NCBI GenBank assembly: GCA_963575645.1
Contig: OY754466.1
Coordinates: forward strand, 19,198,001-19,262,000
From: Xanthostigma xanthostigma
Lineage: Eukaryota; Arthropoda; Insecta; Raphidioptera; Raphidiidae
Length of the DNA stretch: 64,000 nt
Reading direction: 5' to 3'
A program made the translations under genes and the position numbers. How positions within the stretch are numbered: the first letter of the stretch is position 1; each line of letters starts with the position of its first letter. The notes beneath the pieces were generated by a model. That model was not told where the DNA came from. It worked only from the letters and a program-made list of their open reading frames with translations, and searched no databases. Below are positions 22,801-33,519 of this stretch, one piece after another.

Positions 22801-25800
22801 CTCGTGTACCATTGACATAAACCTAAGGTGAAAAATGACAGTTCGTAAATGCTGCATTATTAAATTGTAATAACTAATAATACATTAAAAAATAGTGATG
22901 TTAGCTTTTATTGTTTCTCAAAATATAAGCATAAGCTGTTAATTCAAAGATAAAAATGGATTTCCATCGTGAAAAAGCAGAAGTAAGTATCATAACCTTA
23001 ATTTTACATTGACAATAATGTTCCAAAAAAATTCATGTGAACACACTATGAAAATATATATTTAATATAAAATAAATATAAGCATAATGAAATTTAATAA
23101 TGTTTATGAAAATACAACTTGAATTTTGTTATTAAATTAATAAAATAAGACATATCTTTTATTTTTTAGTGGATATACGTACATCCAGTTGGAATCCTAC
23201 ATCACAAGAGATCTAATTTGCAGTGCACATTTCATTGGGAACAAAAAGGGAGAAGAAGAACTGGGTCCTAATTACGTATCCAGCAAATTTTCTTCACCTC
23301 AAAGAAAACCAAATTTAAATGAGAATCAAGTTTTGACAAGACATCAACGTTTAATTAAACGTAGGCTACAAAAATTTCATTAGTGGGTTCAAGTTCAAAA
23401 AATGATAAAGATTCAAGTCTCAATTCAAAAAGTGCTGCAAATACGGAAGATAAATGTTCAGTGTATGAAAATAACTGACAGTGTACATGGCAATTTAATG
23501 ATTGTTGATTCGAGTACCAAAAGCAGAAATGATGTAGAATGCCAAGCTGATATTTTTGCTTATTGTAATACCTAGTGTTAAAAAAATACTGTTTTGTAAT
23601 AACATTATTCAAAAAGGCTCTAATACTTGTGATGCTCAAACTCAAACTGAGATTAATTGAAATAAATACCACAAAACAGTTTAGAAATCAGAAGTGTGGT
23701 ACGCCCAGGGTTGCAGGCGTCTGGCTTTTTATGGTCGTGTCCGGCTTTTGTTAGGCTTTTGGCCTATGTACTTTTAATTATAGACTTTTTGATATTTTTC
23801 AAGAGTTTGAAATTGCAATTTTTTAATAAAGATCTTTTTGTTTTTATCCAAAAGAATGGATATACGTTTTTGTTTTGGTTAACAAAAACTTTTAGTATTT
23901 TTTATATTTGTTTTTTTTTTTTTTTTTTAATTTACCTATTAATAGATTACAGAAGACTGAACATTTTTCACTTCATCAATATCATAGGTATAAATACAAA
24001 TGATAATAATAGGTGCGTAGAACTGTTAATGTTGTTAATTTTATAACAAATCTGTGATTCACATTAAATAATTAATAAACAACTTTATTACGAACCTAAC
24101 TGAGTTTTTTTTATTTTAAATGTGATGTTCGGCTTTAAAAAGGTGTGTTTGACTTTTAAAAAATGTATGTCCGGCTTTTAGGGCAAAATGTCCGGCCTAA
24201 TACAGCGCCGAATCCGGCTTTTGAATTTTAAGGCCTGGCAACTCGAGGTACGCCTCAAAAATAGTTTGTCGAATGTCGATACAGCAGTTGAACCTGATTG
24301 TGATGTACAATGAATTTGTTGATGATTCAATTACTTTTCAAGGATCAGTTACAAATGATAAGCAGCTAAGAAATCTTTCTGGTGTATCATTTGAGACTTA
24401 TAATTATTTTCTGAACAAATTGACAGATTCACAAAAAATTCAAATATCTAAAAATTAGACTATTTATTTTTCTTTTCAAGATGAAAACTGCTTTGACATT
24501 TACAGCAATAGGTGCAATATTTTCCGTACACAGGACAACACTGTCTAAAATTTTTATTCCACTTTAGAAAATCTAGCTGAAACAACATCAATTACACAGC
24601 GATAGCTTTACCCTTTGGCACAGTTTGAGGGTGAAAATTTAAAGAATGATTTATTTTTTCAAAACCCGTTTTTAATATAGCATCCATACTTTTCACTTTT
24701 ATCATTAACTTTAATTTTAATTCACGTTTTACTTGTTGTCCCATTTGACATAATGTATTTTAGTGGCAGTGGGTTCGCCGATAAATAACGCTAGATGTCT
24801 CCGCTTTGATGTTGCACATAGCGAATATGCATTGCAATAACTCGACACTATTGTACAGTGCTGCTTAAATTATAAGATTTAAAAACAGCCGGAGTGCCAC
24901 ATCCATTCAATATAACTGGGAAAGAACACTATATTTGACAAATGTAATTGTCTTATAATGACATCATTGTGAAATTTTCGCAGGCAATAAAACGCGAGCC
25001 CGGTTTCTTGGGAACGCGATGTTGGACAAGATACGCCAGGTTGTATTTCCGTCATTTTAATGAACTCGATCACGAATTACACGCTCGTCTCTGTCGAGCC
25101 TACCGTCCCTCCTGCAAATACATGAACAGCTTCAGCTCGCCACATCTCACAATAATTTCAAGGTAAGATTTTCATCGTATACGCAGAATTGAATAATAAT
25201 TCACTACCTTGCTCCCAAAATATACAACCAAATTCCTGTATAATACAGCAAAACTATATTAACTGTACATAACATCGAAGTAAATTTATTTATTATTATT
25301 ATTAATAATTATTATTATATCGTTTGGCTTGTTACAGGACCTTGTTGTGTATCGGTGGTACAATTTGTGGTACTTACGTAGGTCTTTCGATGGTCGATGA
25401 AGATCTTCTAAACGTGGAACATTTGCTCGGTATTGTGTCGCTAATTGGAATCGTTTGTACCATAGCTAGGTATGCTTTATTTTTTTATTATTTTTTTTGT
25501 GTACATACTAATTCTAGCACAATATTACATGTGCAAAATATGTTTAAATTCTTTTGACGCGTTGTGAAAAAATGATGAGAGTGAATTTTTAAGATGTGTG
25601 CGCGCACTGTAACACTTCTGTAAAGGCCGCTGCACACGTTCGTCACTGTATATTGTTGTAGTTGTATTTCGGTTCACTGAGTGAGGCCGTTTGTCCACCG
25701 CTGCCGTCACCGGGACGTCACCGAGAACGAGATTACTTCGGGCCGAGAGTTTAGATGACGTGACGGCGATCGTGTGTCCACCGCGCGCTGAGTTCTAGAG

Positions 25801-28800
25801 CTTTGTCGTGCGTGGTAGTCGCGTTTTCCTTTTTAGTAGAAATAAAACAAACTAGGAGGCTGGCTAGTTTCAACCGGCGACAATTGCTTCTTCTGCCTTT
25901 GTACGTTCGAAGGCGTAGGCGATGCAAATAATTTTGGATTCATCCGCTAATACGTGAACGATACATCACAAATCTTGTCTTTGCTTTCCTGCTCCATATT
26001 TTCAAAGTTGGGCTCCAAAAAGACGCAAACTTCGCGCCACGCATTTTTTCTCAAAATTTTATCTTTGGACACATCCTTTGTTTTATCCCACAAACAGTCT
26101 TTACTCTCAACAAGTTCAATTAATGTATAAATATCGTATTTGAATTTGTTAGCCATTTTTTTACAAATTTTATGATAGACAAAACAAAAACCGGGCTAAC
26201 GGCGCGGTGCGACGGTAGTGTGTGGACAAGAACAAACGTGTTTTGTATTGCCGGCACATCGGCCCGTCATAAAACCGTGCCGAGTTCTAGCGGTCACGCC
26301 GAACTACTCGAAACATCGGCGGCCGGGATGACGGCGCTTGGGTGACGGGTGTGCGGTGGACACATGGCCATAGTAAATGTATGTATCGCTAAATCGGCGC
26401 CGTCATCTCGTTCTCGGTGACGGCGGCGGTGGACAAACGGCCTGAGGAGGGGTAGAGTATGGTAGAGACCATGTTCGCATGCGCTTTGCGTCTAATAGCT
26501 GCGTATTTATGGTAACCTCACTCCAGTCTTTTCATTATTTTATTCAATAAATTATTTGCATGCAAATTAAAAATTCGTTTTTGATCACGCCAAAGAAGTA
26601 TGACTAATAATGGGAGTGCATGCACGCACCCATTTTTTTTTTTTTCAACAATGCATAATTGTGGGTTTTATCTTTTGTTTTAAGATCGTGTATTCCGAAC
26701 GAGAATCAAGTGTTCTGTCCAGAACAACTGTTGACCAGTGCACTGGCACATTTGCATTATTTACCGGATCATTGGCGTGGACAGGCTCACACGCTTGCTG
26801 TTCGTGACCAGTTTGTTCGATTCTTCCAGTATCGCCTGGTAAATTAATTTTTATATTTAGAAGATAATTGAGCTAAGCCAACCCAATTTTTTTTTAATAT
26901 TGACATATGAACTTTTGTGGCATAACGTAACATTTTACTAGGCTAGACAACCAACTAAATCGTTCAGGTAAATAATTGTCAAATACCAACATGAAATATT
27001 AAAATATCGCTACTTTAACACGGGTGTGTCTTTTCAGGTTATATTTTTTTTGTTACCGGAACGAATAATTAGATGTTTTTGCTTGTATTCCAGCTCGATA
27101 TTGCTGAAGCATTTTTTTCACCGATAATAACGCCTTACGTACTTATCACTCAATTGAGGAGCCGATCTTTAGATATAGTCGATTTCTTCCGTAACTTTAC
27201 GGTAAACGTGGTCGGTGTCGGGGACGTATGCAGCTTTGCCCAGATGGACATTCGAAAACACGGCCATCCCGATTGGCAGGCGAGCTCGCAGGACGCTGTT
27301 GTGCATAAAGACGGTAGGTACTCTTTAAGGCGTTTTATCTATGACGTTTTTCCAAAATATCTTAAATCGCCGATATACAAACTGGAAAATTATGTATGAT
27401 CACTATGAAAGGAAAGATTCACAGCGTCTTCCAGAAGTGTCAAATAGTGTATAAACAGAACGTTCACGCAGCGGGTTGACACTCAATGCTTTTAGATAGG
27501 ACCCTTATTTGACTATATTCTCCATCCTAATGTATTACCACCTGAATTGACTTGGATAAAATAATAACTAACTAAAAGTAACTAAATATCAGTAAGCGAT
27601 GGTAGCACCTTTTCCGGCTGAGTTCATTTTGATTAATTTTAGTGCACAATCGCTTTTCATAATAGTTTATAACAATTTATGTTCAGTATGTAGTAGTGAT
27701 GTGCCGGATATCCGTATCCGCGGAGCTCTGAGGGAGAAACAAGATCCGTATCCGTTAGTTTTATGGCGGATCTTTTACGGATCTTTTACCTTATTCATTT
27801 TTAATTCATAGATGAAATTTTATATATATAGGTGATTAGGTAATAATGAAAAAGTGTTAAATTCCATTCAGATTATTTTTTATTTCTTAAAATCGTATTT
27901 GGCACCTTTATATAGCAAAAATTTATCGTAGTGAGTACCATACCAATAGTACATAACTCAAAGGTACTAAAAAACTATCTTTATAATGAGATATTGCACA
28001 TCGATCTTTGGAAAGAGACAATCTGTTATGAGAGTTAACTCTTAAGGAAGTCAATAACTTTTTCCCATAACAGATAGTCTCTTTCCAAAGGTCGATGTGC
28101 ACCTTTATATTGCAAAAATTTATCGTAGTGAGTACCATCCAATAGTACATAACTCAAAGGTACTAATAAAAAACTATCTTTATAATGAGATATTGCACAT
28201 CGATTTTTGGAAAGAGACAATCTGTTATGAGAGTTAACTCTTAAAGAAGTCAATAACTTTTTCCCATAACAGATAGTCTCTTTTCAAAGGTCGATGTGCA
28301 ATATTTACCGCCGCGTACTCTAAGAAAGTTAAGATCCGTATCCGTATCCGCGGATCTTGAAACCAAATATCCGTATTCAGATCCGTATCCGCGGATATCG
28401 TTTTTAACGATCCGGCACATCACTAGTATGTAGTCTTGAATTATTTTTGAGGTTATTTAAAATTCACCACCATTATTATTTTACCACTTGATTTCATTCT
28501 CAAACATTATTTTTGTTGTTGTGGTGTGACAATAGATTGAAGTCAAATAAGAAAATGGAAGGGGAGACTTGTGTCAACCTGCTGCGTTCACATATAACTA
28601 AAGTTTCTTACGCAGTACAGTTAGTTGGCGTCTTGTTTAAGCACTTTGCGCAAGCGCATAAAAAATTTATGTATAAATCGCGTTCTTGTATGAGGCGCTG
28701 GACGCAAATAATTCGATTTAGTTACCTTAAACTGCGTGATTGTTTATAGAATCAAGAGGGCAGCTAAATGCAGCGAATCAATACACTCAAGCGGAGGATG

Positions 28801-31800
28801 GTAAAATAGAACTATCGTTAATCCATTTCACCCTTACCAACCCGACATGGAAAATGCCGACGGAGGCTAAAGAATTTGTGCAAAAGTTCCATGAAAGAGC
28901 GAAAAAAGATTTGGAGTCGAGCGTCATCAATAATCCAATCTATCAAAGCATCAACACAGTTTCGACTTTGGGAGCTGGGGTAAGAATATTATCGAACTAA
29001 TGATTGCACGTTGTTGTCGAGGTGTGCGTTAAACACGTTTAGTAACAAATGAATTATATCCATTGGTACTGGGGCCAAATAGTCACTTGCTAGCCCTAAG
29101 TGATGCGATTCATAATTATATTGTGATTTTCAGTATCAAAGTTTGATGACCAGCGCGTGCGCCAACATGTTTATGTCTCAACAGATGTCTCCGTTATCGA
29201 TGAACACAATCGGCATGGCCGACATTAGGGGCGACCCTAACGCCGTAACACCAACGTACAATCAATATCCACCTAGAAGAGGAACTTTATGTAAAACTGA
29301 GGGACCTTTGTATTCGGAAGGTGGTCTTTTGCATAGGTAAGTTGCGCTAATTCTTAAAAATTACTTGTATGAAAAAGTTGTTTTATATTACTTGTTTTAT
29401 GTATAAGGAATAATAATATGCACTGTTCGAAACTATCAAATTTTGATATGTGAGACGACCCGATTGTAAAAATAACTATGAATTAATGTTGCCAACTGAT
29501 GTTTCACCTTATTTTTTTTTTATTTTTTATTGGAAATACGACAGGAATTTTAAAGATTTCACACAAGTCAGGGAGACTCGCAACGTCAATTGCACCTTTC
29601 ATTTTGAAGACAAAAATTTTATTAGTCATGTGATTCGTGTTTACTAGTTGGTTTATTCTTTTAACGAAGTGACTAGTCGTACAGCTACTGTATGAATTAT
29701 ATATAATTATTCGTACGCATTTCAGGACTGTCATTTGTGTGTTCAATGTTTATAATAACCTGCGAATGTGTTTCTAGTACAAAGCTATTTTGACATACTC
29801 AGTTAGGGTGTAATAAGTAGCGTGCCTGGCTCTCACCCAAGAGGCCCGGGTTCGATTTCCGGTACCGGAATGAGTTTTGTTTTTACTTTTTATTATTTTT
29901 TTTTTTCACTTTGAGACTACAACTTAAAACTCACATTTTCATGAAGATTGAAAACCACCGCTTTTTTTGATAAAGGGGTATGCGAATTGTCTCGCAGTGA
30001 AACGGGAAGGGGCAAATGTGGAGTTTTTAAAAAAACAATTCCGGGGTGAACGATAAACGGGTATGCGAATTGTAATTCCAGGGTGAACGATAAATGGGGT
30101 ATGCGAATTGTCTCGCAGTGAAACGGGAAGGGGCAAATGTTGAGTTAAAAAAAAAAAAACAATTCCGGGGAGAACAATAATGGGGTATGCAAATTAGGTA
30201 GTTAATTGTTTGAATAGAACTGCGTTTTCTAAAAAATGTATATTTAATTGACAGTCAATTAAATATATATTTTTTAGAAAATCAGTCTCAAAGTGAAAGA
30301 AAAATAAAAAGTACATAAAAATCGAGCTTACCTATGTTAAAGTAATACTGCTGGTTTTCATGTAACTAAAATATAATATTATTAAAAAACAACATTCATT
30401 ACTGCCTGACACTGTCTGTGGTGCATAACTTGGTCTATCACCCAAATCTGATTAACGTCTGATTAGAACTCTTCAATAAATAAAATTATCGATCAATTTT
30501 TCAGACAACTATATTAACAAAAATATAATAATAATAATTCAATACATTAACGTTCTGGTCCGGATTTGGAGCTTCTTCAGAAATGAGCTAAAAAAAATAC
30601 AAAAATTAATTAATAATAAACTAATTATTAATTAATTTTTGTATTTTTTTAGCTCATTTCTGAAGAAGGTCTAAATCCGGACCTAAACGTTCGGTTAACG
30701 TATTGAATTATTATTATATATTTTTGTTAATATAATTGTCTGAAAAATTGGTCGATAATTTTATTTATTGGTCTATCACCTTTCTGCACGGATTCTATAA
30801 TATGTGTTCAAAATATTTCTTTTTATAGTGATATTCGAAATTCTTTTTTATTTTAGTTTAAATCGAAATTCACAGCAATCTCAGATAATGGTGCAATCAA
30901 TTCACGATCAAATAAGCGCTTCGCTGAACATGAATAATGAAGACACGGGTATGGAATATGTTGCAGCTGAAATGAGTCTCAGTACACTTTACATGCACGA
31001 ACTGCATCATCGACAGGTTTGTTCTTGCCTTATTTATTAGTAATACAATTATACAAAATTGAAACGGAACCTCTGTCTGTAATGTACTTTTCTGTTAAAA
31101 ATTATTCTGGATGGGAAAACGTATTTCCTGAATCTTTTCATCTCTCTCTTCGTATTAGAATCGATCGATTATTATTTTTCGCTAATTTTCAAACATTTTT
31201 CTGTGTTCTGCAAGGTACAGAAAAGTTAGATAAAATTGAAAGTAAAAATTAAGTCTCAACCAGATATACTTTAAAAATCTTTGATTAACGTCTGATTACT
31301 CCTCAATAATAGTTATTGGCGTAACTAGTAGTCTAAGTCATTCATCGCGCTGACAGGTCATGACTTAGCCTACAAGTTACGCCCATAATTTTATTCAACA
31401 ATTGCGCGTTATTCATGTTTTATTTATTGTTATTAATGAGATGTTTTAAATATCTATTTATTTCTTTATAAAAAAAACTGTCAATACTAACAGCACGATT
31501 CAATGTTTTGGTTTGAGGTTAGCCGGTTATGAATAAACTCCATGTCGAAAACATTCGGCCTCTCAATTTTAGCCTCAATGGGTAAGAACGGAGTTGTTGT
31601 TACCGACTATTTCGTTACGACTCAGAAAATAGTTACGTTTATTTTCATTACTCCACAATGGCCGAGCTAGTAGGAATCTTCATTGAGTTATGACAAGTAA
31701 TTGTCACCAGCCGGTAAATGGCTATTTAGGGTTCGGTTTTTAGGCATGATAAAACATGAATAACGCGCATGAGTTGAATAATAGTATATTGTGCGACTAG

Positions 31801-32557
31801 TGAGAGAAGGAGAAGATTCCATGAGCGTGAAATTTGCCGCACGAACGTAGCGAGTGCGGTAACACGCACGCGAGTGGAATATTCTCCTTCGATCAATGGT
31901 CGCACATAATATTTTATTCAACTAGCACGAGTAATATGTAATCGGGGCCCTGATAAAAGAGGGAAAAATAATAAATCACTTCATTGATTGACGTACTCAT
32001 TATTTAACTGCAGAAAATTCATTATCTCACGGTACGGCTTATTATTAGCACTCTACGCGTCAACATGAAGTAATTTATTATTTCTCCCGAATTTAGCAGG
32101 GCCCCGAAATTACATATTACTCACGCGTGTTGAATAAATAAAATTATCGACTAATTTTTCAGACAGTATATTAACAAATCATTCAATTACAGTTCAATTT
32201 ACGTGTCGATCCGGATTGTTATTCTGAAGAAGATCCAAATCCGAACAGAAACGTTAATTGAATTGTAATTGAATGATTTGTTAATACGGATATACAATAC
32301 TCTTTATAAATTTGAAGGTAACACGTCGACGAGGTTTCATACGAGCGCCTTCACCGAACGATGCCTTAATTTGGCAGCGGCCGCACCAGACTCCGCTAGC
32401 GATTTTAAGTTCGCCGGCTACGAATTTGCCGTCAATACCTCCCGGCGTCGCGATGAGCCCGAACGCCGGAACGAGTGCTTCGATCAATATACCCGATAAC
32501 GGCGATCAGTTTCGCTTGAACGAAGGAACACCGCTACTGAAAAAGAATCAGCGCTAA
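13846..32557 (+). CDS. Atg9: Autophagy-related protein 9, lipid scramblase (13 coding exons, 828 aa)
   Basis: ATG9 is the multispanning scramblase of Golgi/endosome-derived vesicles that seed autophagosomes. Exons: 13846-13987, 15351-15528, 16853-17063, 19498-19750, 21176-21360, 24984-25162, 25338-25469, 26685-26838, 27094-27313, 28750-28979, 29134-29336, 30857-31016, 32318-32557. All are GT-AG, phases join, and the total is 2487 bp, matching the usual ~830 aa. Landmarks: a YERLE sorting motif at residues 10-14 (YQRLE in human ATG9A); KWNHIEDLDTFFSRMY in exon 2; hydrophobic segments near residues 70-98, 130-155, 295-320 and 385-427; GPWSPFENNWHLKEEY in exon 5; HYLPDHWRG near 452. The C-terminal tail is low in conservation. 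An acceptor (cttacag) 9 nt before the ATG implies a 5' untranslated exon upstream. Introns are loaded with nested transposons. AATAAA-type signals lie at 32745-32865. Confidence 0.96.
14938..15060. repeat. Foldback in ATG9 intron 1
   Basis: TTCCAACCTCTCTGCGAACG at the left is complementary to the right arm ending at 15060. Internal blocks with TTGCGCAA also pair. No duplication is clear. The rest of this 1.36-kb intron (13988-15350) shows nothing recognisable. Confidence 0.65.
15828..16428 (+). mobile_element. Non-autonomous Helitron-like element
   Basis: It starts with TCTATACTAATATATAAAGC and ends GAGCGGGACCGCTAG. It lies between A and T, as Helitrons do (5' TC, 3' CTRR, insertion between A and T). 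The text after the 5' end (GTTTGTTTGTTTG, 'aactactggttc') matches the family of small Helitrons frequent in Lepidoptera. A clear 3' hairpin was not confirmed. Confidence 0.6.
16089..16160 (+). pseudogene. tRNA-Lys-like pseudogene or SINE head
   Basis: It resembles insect tRNA-Lys(CUU) closely in the D arm (TAGCTCAATCGGTAGAGCA) and T arm (GGGTTCGAGCCC), with 3' GGGCG. The acceptor 5' side has lost one C. The anticodon stem no longer pairs and the loop does not read CTT. A relic inside the Helitron-like element. Confidence 0.6.
17064..17817. other. 5' part of ATG9 intron 3
   Basis: No exon is seen. Two loosely similar segments occur at 17150-17280 and 17310-17450 ('tttactyatgtattttcaa', 'aacctcaaattaat'). 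These suggest an old internal duplication of about 170 bp. Confidence 0.4.
17818..19029. mobile_element. pogo/Tigger-like non-autonomous element
   Basis: The left end is CAGTCAAACCTGAGTAAG. The right end, read on the other strand, is CAGTCGAACCTGGATAAGC, typical of pogo-type terminal repeats. TA follows the right end; the left flank (ACA) is less clear. It has no transposase and is split by a hAT element. Confidence 0.7.
18479..18988. mobile_element. Nested hAT-type element with perfect 8-bp duplication
   Basis: The ends are TAGGGATATC and AACATCCCTA, and the interior has many ATCGATAT blocks. GATCGCGG flanks both sides exactly (18471-18478 and 18989-18996). It is inserted in the pogo-like element, so it is the younger of the two. 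Confidence 0.88.
19792..20536. mobile_element. hAT-type element with perfect 8-bp duplication, ATG9 intron 4
   Basis: The ends are TAGTGTCCGACCGAAA and TTTTGGTCGGACACTA. CTGGCAAG is duplicated exactly (19784-19791 and 20537-20544). Sub-terminal repeats of CCGAAACCGAAA type crowd both ends, as expected of transposase-binding sites. Confidence 0.9.
20655..20738. repeat. Strong hairpin in ATG9 intron 4
   Basis: GTTACGAGATAGTTTCACGT at the left pairs with ACGTGAAACTATCTCGTAAC on the right across a short loop. It could be a solo foldback. No target duplication was identified. Confidence 0.7.
20934..21004 (-). pseudogene. tRNA-Gly-like pseudogene or SINE head
   Basis: The minus strand begins GCATTGGTAGTTCAGTGGTA, the tRNA-Gly(GCC) 5' half, and keeps a T-arm-like GATTCGATTACC. 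The anticodon stem has mismatches, the loop would read GAC rather than GCC, and the 3' acceptor does not pair well. It lies 172 bp before ATG9 exon 5. Confidence 0.6.
21506..22025. mobile_element. Foldback in ATG9 intron 5 with a nested repeat copy
   Basis: The outer arms are about 21506-21575 and 21945-22025 (ATCCCATCAAAAACATTTC and its complement). A second pair of inner arms, TTGAGATCTAAAAGGGTGCC and its complement, lies at about 21804-21930. The 'acccgactac' repeat copy is inserted at about 21575-21775. Confidence 0.7.
22026..23159. other. ATG9 intron 5, middle part
   Basis: No exon was found. There are short patches at 22555-22640 and 22700-22760 ('ggtattcgctatgtgcag', weakly inverted near 24800), possibly ends of an eroded element that also contains the THAP remnant. 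Confidence 0.35.
23160..24580 (+). pseudogene. THAP-domain transposon protein, decayed and interrupted
   Basis: The first piece (23189-23382) has ICSAHFIGNKKGEEELGPNY in its translation, matching the C-terminal half of a THAP zinc finger in insect transposon proteins (ICS.HF..G.K...P.YVP..F). Beyond a 541-bp insertion, 24330-24455 encodes a LSGVSFETYNYFLNKL block and 24480-24567 encodes LTFTAIGAIFSVHRTTLSKI. Both are characteristic of the helix-turn-helix region before a DDE_Tnp_4 domain. Stops and frameshifts separate the pieces. It sits in ATG9 intron 5. Confidence 0.65.
23706..24246. mobile_element. hAT-type element inserted in the THAP remnant
   Basis: The ends are CAGGGTTGCAGG and the imperfect CCTGGCAACTCGA. 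GGTACGCC is duplicated exactly on both sides (23698-23705 and 24247-24254). Sub-terminal 'gtccggctttt' motifs recur. The insertion postdates the THAP element. Confidence 0.75.
25685..26442. mobile_element. Harbinger-like element with MADF fragment
   Basis: The terminal repeats read GGCCGTTTGTCCACCG and CGGTGGACAAACGGCC, followed by further inverted CCGTCAC blocks. TGA flanks both sides (25682-25684 and 26443-26445), a 3-bp duplication compatible with PIF/Harbinger. A MADF-type fragment lies inside on the minus strand. No transposase domain remains. Confidence 0.65.
25947..26156 (-). pseudogene. MADF-domain fragment
   Basis: The 69-codon frame starts at ATG and contains LIELVESKDCLWDKTKDVSK followed by NAWREVCVFL. 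This is the N-terminal half of a MADF (Myb/SANT-like) domain: L(I/V)..V....LWD..... .....W.E. Such domains accompany Harbinger transposases as the DNA-binding partner. It is truncated after about 60 residues. Confidence 0.6.
27694..28426. mobile_element. hAT-type element with perfect 8-bp duplication, ATG9 intron 9
   Basis: The ends are TAGTGATGTGCCGGATA and TCCGGCACATCACTA. GTATGTAG is duplicated exactly (27686-27693 and 28427-28434). Terminal zones contain many 'atccgtatccgcgga' repeats. The middle has a 197-bp tandem duplication (27903-28099 and 28100-about 28296). Confidence 0.9.
29799..29870 (+). pseudogene. tRNA-Glu-like pseudogene or SINE head
   Basis: The 3' half matches tRNA-Glu(CUC): TGGCTCTCACCCAAGAGGCC, GGTTCGATTTCC, and 3' GGTACCGGAA. 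The D arm is recognisable (GGGTGTAATAAGTAGCG) but the 5' acceptor strand does not pair. A T-rich tail follows, as in tRNA-derived SINEs. It lies in ATG9 intron 11. Confidence 0.6.
29880..30315. repeat. Repeat cluster in ATG9 intron 11
   Basis: A 45-bp block containing GTATGCGAATTGTCTCGCAG occurs twice (about 29978-30020 and 30098-30140). The cluster is bounded by inverted 'ttttcactttgagac' and 'gtctcaaagtgaaag'. A separate short palindrome is centred near 30245. Confidence 0.6.
30451..30775. mobile_element. Foldback with paired hammerhead-like motifs, ATG9 intron 11
   Basis: The arms (about 30465-30600 and 30630-30772) are inverted copies beginning CTTCAATAAATAAAATTATC. Each arm carries one hammerhead-like motif, at 30549-30583 (minus) and 30657-30694 (plus). 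Related copies are at 32135-32285 and 54123-54521, and a fragment is at 48363-48435. Confidence 0.75.
30657..30694 (+). ncRNA. Hammerhead-like motif, copy 3
   Basis: CTGAAGA is followed by AGGTC, a loop and GGACCT, then TAAACGTT. The stem is complementary but GAAA reads TAAA, so the core is damaged. An inverted second copy is at 30549-30583. Confidence 0.35.
31300..32134. repeat. Several inverted repeats in ATG9 intron 12
   Basis: TTGCGCGTTATTCATGTTTTA near 31400 is inverted near 31748-31768. A separate palindrome spans about 31918-32132, with CGGGGCCCTG and CAGGGCCCCG inside, and ends 'attacatattactc'. An inverted pair 'gaaggagaa' and 'ttctccttc' lies at 31806-31890. No coding content is seen. 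Confidence 0.55.
32135..32290. mobile_element. Hammerhead-foldback family copy next to the last ATG9 exon
   Basis: It begins AATAAATAAAATTATCGAC and includes inverted 'aacaaatcattcaattac' at both sides. The motif at 32221-32258 reads ATT, CTGAAGA, a weak stem, GAAACGTT, AAT. The element ends about 28 bp before the acceptor of the terminal ATG9 exon (32318). Confidence 0.65.
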
Positions 32558-33519
32558 GAGAATCATCCCCTTCTAGTCATATTGTGTACATTCATCGACG
32601 AATCGAGATGTCGTGATCCAGAGCATTTGTACATACATAACTTTTTACTGTATAAAAGGACTTTTATTTTATTATTTGCACAAATGTTTACAAACCTGTA
32701 AATCGGAGAATGACGTTTTATTTATAAATACTTATTTTTAAGTACCTAATAATAAATAATGTATGTACAAATATTTTATATGTATATATTATCGTATTTT
32801 GACATCGATATTGTGTGATATTAATTTATTGAAATCGGTATAATAAATGATTTCAGCAAATAAACGACACCGTCGATTCTTCTTAGAATCTGTAACCTAA
32901 TCAATAAGCTGAAAACAATTGAAGTCCATTTAAGAAAATCAAAAACAAGTATAATTAAAATAAAGCGTCTCTAGTAAATCCTCCTAACAGTCGCCACATT
33001 TATTACGCACGTTTAGCTGCGTTTATTAGCGTCATGAGTGTGAAGATAAGGACAGTCTCTAAAAAGTACCCATCTCAAAGTAAAGTGGTTTAATAACTGG
33101 CCAGAGTGGCGCTAGTGAACCAATTTGGGGCTACAGCGCAGACTATGCTACAGAATGATGAGTATATATTCAAAGGCGTGATATTAGGCATAGAGAAGAA
33201 AGAAGGTTAGGAACACAAAACACACAGTTGTTTTGTGGTTAGGAAAAAAACAGCTGACAGCACTGTCAAATGTCACTTGTCAATACAAATAAGAAGTTTT
33301 GCAATTTCTAAAATGAAATATTTTCAATATTGAAGACAACAAGTTCAATTATAAATAATTTGAGTTTACATACAAGCTATTAGTCCTAGTTTTAATTATT
33401 TAAATGTGTAGTTGTCCTGATATTTAAAATGTGAGGTTAAATTTGTTTTCAATATATATAATTAAAACTATTAGCTATTGTGTTGTGAAAATAGTCGTAA
33501 TACTGTGTGATTTAATAAA
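32558..33519. other. ATG9 3' UTR and SMG8 promoter region
   Basis: The ATG9 3' end with AATAAATAATG (about 32751) and AATAAATGA (about 32842) and AAATAAACG (about 32859) lies on the left. The right part precedes the SMG8 ATG on the same strand. No TATA box or repeat was recognised. Confidence 0.45.

Larger units (their letters stand above)
25555..26650. repeat. Dispersed repeat in ATG9 intron 7, shared with SMG8 intron 6
   Basis: Blocks such as GAAAAAATGATGAGAGTGAA, GACCATGTTCGCATGCG and 'aacctcactccag' recur in the same order at about 36800-37060. Here the family is split by the Harbinger-like element at 25685-26442. No gene was recognised. Confidence 0.6.

Noticed and set aside
23696-24046. 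116-codon hydrophobic frame resembling a membrane protein
   Set aside because: It is T-rich MITE sequence (23706-24246); the hydrophobicity comes from TTT codons.
29978-30141. CRISPR-like direct repeats
   Set aside because: Only two copies of the block exist and the genome is eukaryotic.
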